Assembly (NCBI GenBank): GCA_019115725.1
Contig: DXCY01000119.1
Coordinates: 1 to 6,221, forward strand
Reading direction: 5' to 3'
Length of the DNA stretch: 6,221 bases
Source: Candidatus Luteimonas excrementigallinarum
GTDB lineage: Bacteria; Pseudomonadota; Gammaproteobacteria; Xanthomonadales; Xanthomonadaceae
A program made the translations under genes and the position numbers. Positions 4,859 through 6,221 of this stretch are shown in pieces. The number at the start of each line of letters is the position of its first letter. Within the stretch, counting starts at the first letter, position 1. The notes beneath the pieces are model-generated. The model was not told the origin of the DNA, ran no database searches, and saw only the letters and a program-made list of their open reading frames with translations.

Positions 4859-6221
4859 TCAGCGTACCCCCCGTCCGAACACCACCACCTCAAGCGTCTG
4901 CACCAGGATCAGCAGGTCGAACAGCAGGTTGTGGTTCTTGACGTAGAAGAGATCGTATTTCAGCTTCTCTTCCGAGTCCTGCTTCGAAGCGCCATAGGCG
5001 TAGCGCAGCTGTGCCCAGCCCGCGAGTCCCGGGCGGACGCAGTGGCGCAGGTTGTAGTAGCGCAGGCAGCCGTCGAGCTCGGCAACGAACTCCGGGCGCT
5101 CCGGCCGCGGGCCGACGAGGCTCATGTTGCCGCTCAGGATGTTCCACAGCTGCGGAAGCTCGTCCAGGCGGGTGCGGCGGATGAACCGGCCGACCCGGGT
5201 CACGCGGCCATCGTCCTTGCCCGCCCAGCGGGCGACGCCATCCTTCTCCGCGTCCGTGCGCATGCTCCGGAACTTGACCAGCTGGAAGGCTTTGCCGAGC
5301 AGGCCCACGCGCTCCTGGCGGTACAGGATCGGGCTGCCGGGACCGGATTCGATCCGGATCGCCGCGGCGACCAGCACCAGCAGCGGCCAGGTCAGCACGA
5401 GCATCGCCACCGCGGCGAAGACATCGAACGCGCGCTTGCTCAGGATCCGCAGCGGTGAACTGTCGAATCCGCCGGAGAACACCAGCCACGACGGGTCGAC
5501 GAGGGAGAGCTTGATCTTCCCCGCCTCGCGCTCGAAGAACGCCACGATGTCGATGATCTTGATGCCCACTTTCCGGCACTGCAGCAGGTCCTCCATCGGC
5601 AGCGCATCGCGCCGGTCGTCCGGGCCGAACACGATCTCGTCGATCCGGTGCGACACGGCCCACTGGGCGAGCGGCACGCCGATCGGCACCAGTTTGTCGG
5701 GATCCACAGCCGCGGCGCTGTCGCCGTAGTGCACGTAGCCGACCAGCTTGAAGCCGCGCCTGTCGGCACGGCGGCGCAATCGCCGCTCGATCAGCGCGGC
5801 ACGCTCCCCGGCGCCGATCACCAGCACGCGCTGCTTCAGCGTCTCGACATCGACCATGCGCGCGGACAGCGGGCGGAACGCCGCGATCAGCAGGAAACCG
5901 ATCGCCAGTGCCAGTGCCAGCACGCCGCGGCCGATCTCGACCTGCGGAATGATGTAGTAAAGGACCAGCAGGCCCAGCGTGCCGAGCAGGAACGCGACGC
6001 CCTGCCGCGCGATCGCGCCAAACCACGTCTCACGCAGGTACGTCTGGTACATGCCCATCGCGGCCATGCCGAGCATCATCATGGCCGTGAAGACCACTGC
6101 GCGGACGAGCTGCATGTTGAGCGGCGCGTACGTCTGCAGCGGGTCCGGGTGTGCAATGAAGCGAAGGTAGACCGCCAGGAACACCGCGCCGCAGAGCAGC
6201 AGTGCCTCGCTCACGAGGATC
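4859..6221 (-). CDS. Exopolysaccharide priming sugar-1-phosphate transferase (polyprenyl glycosylphosphotransferase), 5'-truncated by window edge
   Basis: At least 453 residues are visible and the frame stays open to base 6221, so the true start is outside. The GTG at 6214 is only the first internal start-like codon. Numbering from that GTG, there are membrane segments near 4-20, 36-54, 72-90 and 97-113, then a cytoplasmic nucleotide-binding-like domain beginning RVLVIGAGERAA (129-140). A further hydrophobic segment at about 263-287 follows. The catalytic bacterial sugar transferase domain then shows LYRQERVG, KFRSMRTDAEKDG (314-326), the catalytic Asp-Glu in TRLDELPQLWNIL (348-360), MSLVGPRPERPEF (364-376) and HCVRPGLAGWAQLRYAYGAS. 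It moves a sugar phosphate from a UDP-sugar to undecaprenyl phosphate, the first step of repeat-unit assembly at the inner membrane. The AEKDG, RPERPEF and YGAS features resemble the branch found with exosortase/PEP-CTERM polysaccharide loci more than the WcaJ colanic acid type (recalled, not searched). The gene converges on the glycosyltransferase with a 22-base gap. Which sugar it uses is not readable. Confidence 0.93.
   Translation of the reverse strand, partial: ILVSEALLLCGAVFLAVYLRFIAHPDPLQTYAPLNMQLVRAVVFTAMMMLGMAAMGMYQTYLRETWFGAIARQGVAFLLGTLGLLVLYYIIPQVEIGRGVLALALAIGFLLIAAFRPLSARMVDVETLKQRVLVIGAGERAALIERRLRRRADRRGFKLVGYVHYGDSAAAVDPDKLVPIGVPLAQWAVSHRIDEIVFGPDDRRDALPMEDLLQCRKVGIKIIDIVAFFEREAGKIKLSLVDPSWLVFSGGFDSSPLRILSKRAFDVFAAVAMLVLTWPLLVLVAAAIRIESGPGSPILYRQERVGLLGKAFQLVKFRSMRTDAEKDGVARWAGKDDGRVTRVGRFIRRTRLDELPQLWNILSGNMSLVGPRPERPEFVAELDGCLRYYNLRHCVRPGLAGWAQLRYAYGASKQDSEEKLKYDLFYVKNHNLLFDLLILVQTLEVVVFGRGVR

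Noticed and set aside
3802..4893. A 363-codon open frame on the - strand opposite the glycosyltransferase
   Set aside because: It is a shadow of the GT2 gene: no domain, low-complexity Arg/Gln/His/Pro composition, and it would overlap three real genes.
4890..6026. A 378-codon open frame on the - strand within the priming transferase in another frame
   Set aside because: The transferase frame holds all the motifs and membrane segments. This one is an Arg/Ala/Pro-rich shift of the same DNA.
6212..6214. GTG as the true start of the priming transferase
   Set aside because: The frame stays open to the window edge with hydrophobic residues before it, and the first membrane segment would be cut at an unusual place, so the gene most likely begins outside the window.

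Overview
The window is a fully coding, GC-rich stretch whose third codon positions are almost always G or C. It reads as part of a surface or exopolysaccharide gene region of a Gram-negative bacterium. The protein styles suggest a high-GC gammaproteobacterium of the Lysobacter/Xanthomonas group. That placement is an impression from sequence style, not a database result. Six protein genes fill the window, two of them cut by its edges, and no stretch without a gene exceeds about 35 bases. I found no tRNA, rRNA, CRISPR array, insertion sequence or phage gene.

Layout: (1) a left block of three genes on the + strand: the C-terminal two thirds of a NAD+ synthase-type amide ligase (1-609), a two-lobed GNAT-like acyltransferase (613-1635) and a PQQ-dependent sugar dehydrogenase with a lipoprotein-like leader (1669-2889). 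(2) A polysaccharide deacetylase on the - strand (2904-3932), convergent with the dehydrogenase across 14 bases. (3) A family 2 glycosyltransferase on the + strand (3922-4836), divergent from the deacetylase with start codons that touch or overlap. (4) A membrane sugar-1-phosphate transferase of the exopolysaccharide priming type on the - strand (4859-6221, running off the right edge), convergent with the glycosyltransferase across 22 bases.

Inferred joint role: the priming transferase would load the first sugar phosphate onto undecaprenyl phosphate at the inner membrane. The glycosyltransferase would extend the lipid-linked unit. The deacetylase could remove N- or O-acetyl groups from a sugar of the polymer. 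The NAD synthase-like ligase and the GNAT protein look like a tightly linked pair that could amidate and acylate a sugar or a small precursor. The sugar dehydrogenase would act outside the cytoplasm on sugars. The priming transferase resembles the form that accompanies exosortase (XrtA/PEP-CTERM) polysaccharide loci, so such genes are worth looking for just outside the window.

The most unusual structural point is the deacetylase/glycosyltransferase junction. The two genes point away from each other with no spacer, so each must be transcribed from, or through, the other's coding sequence. I see no clear new multi-gene system. The best leads are the ligase-acyltransferase pair and that junction.
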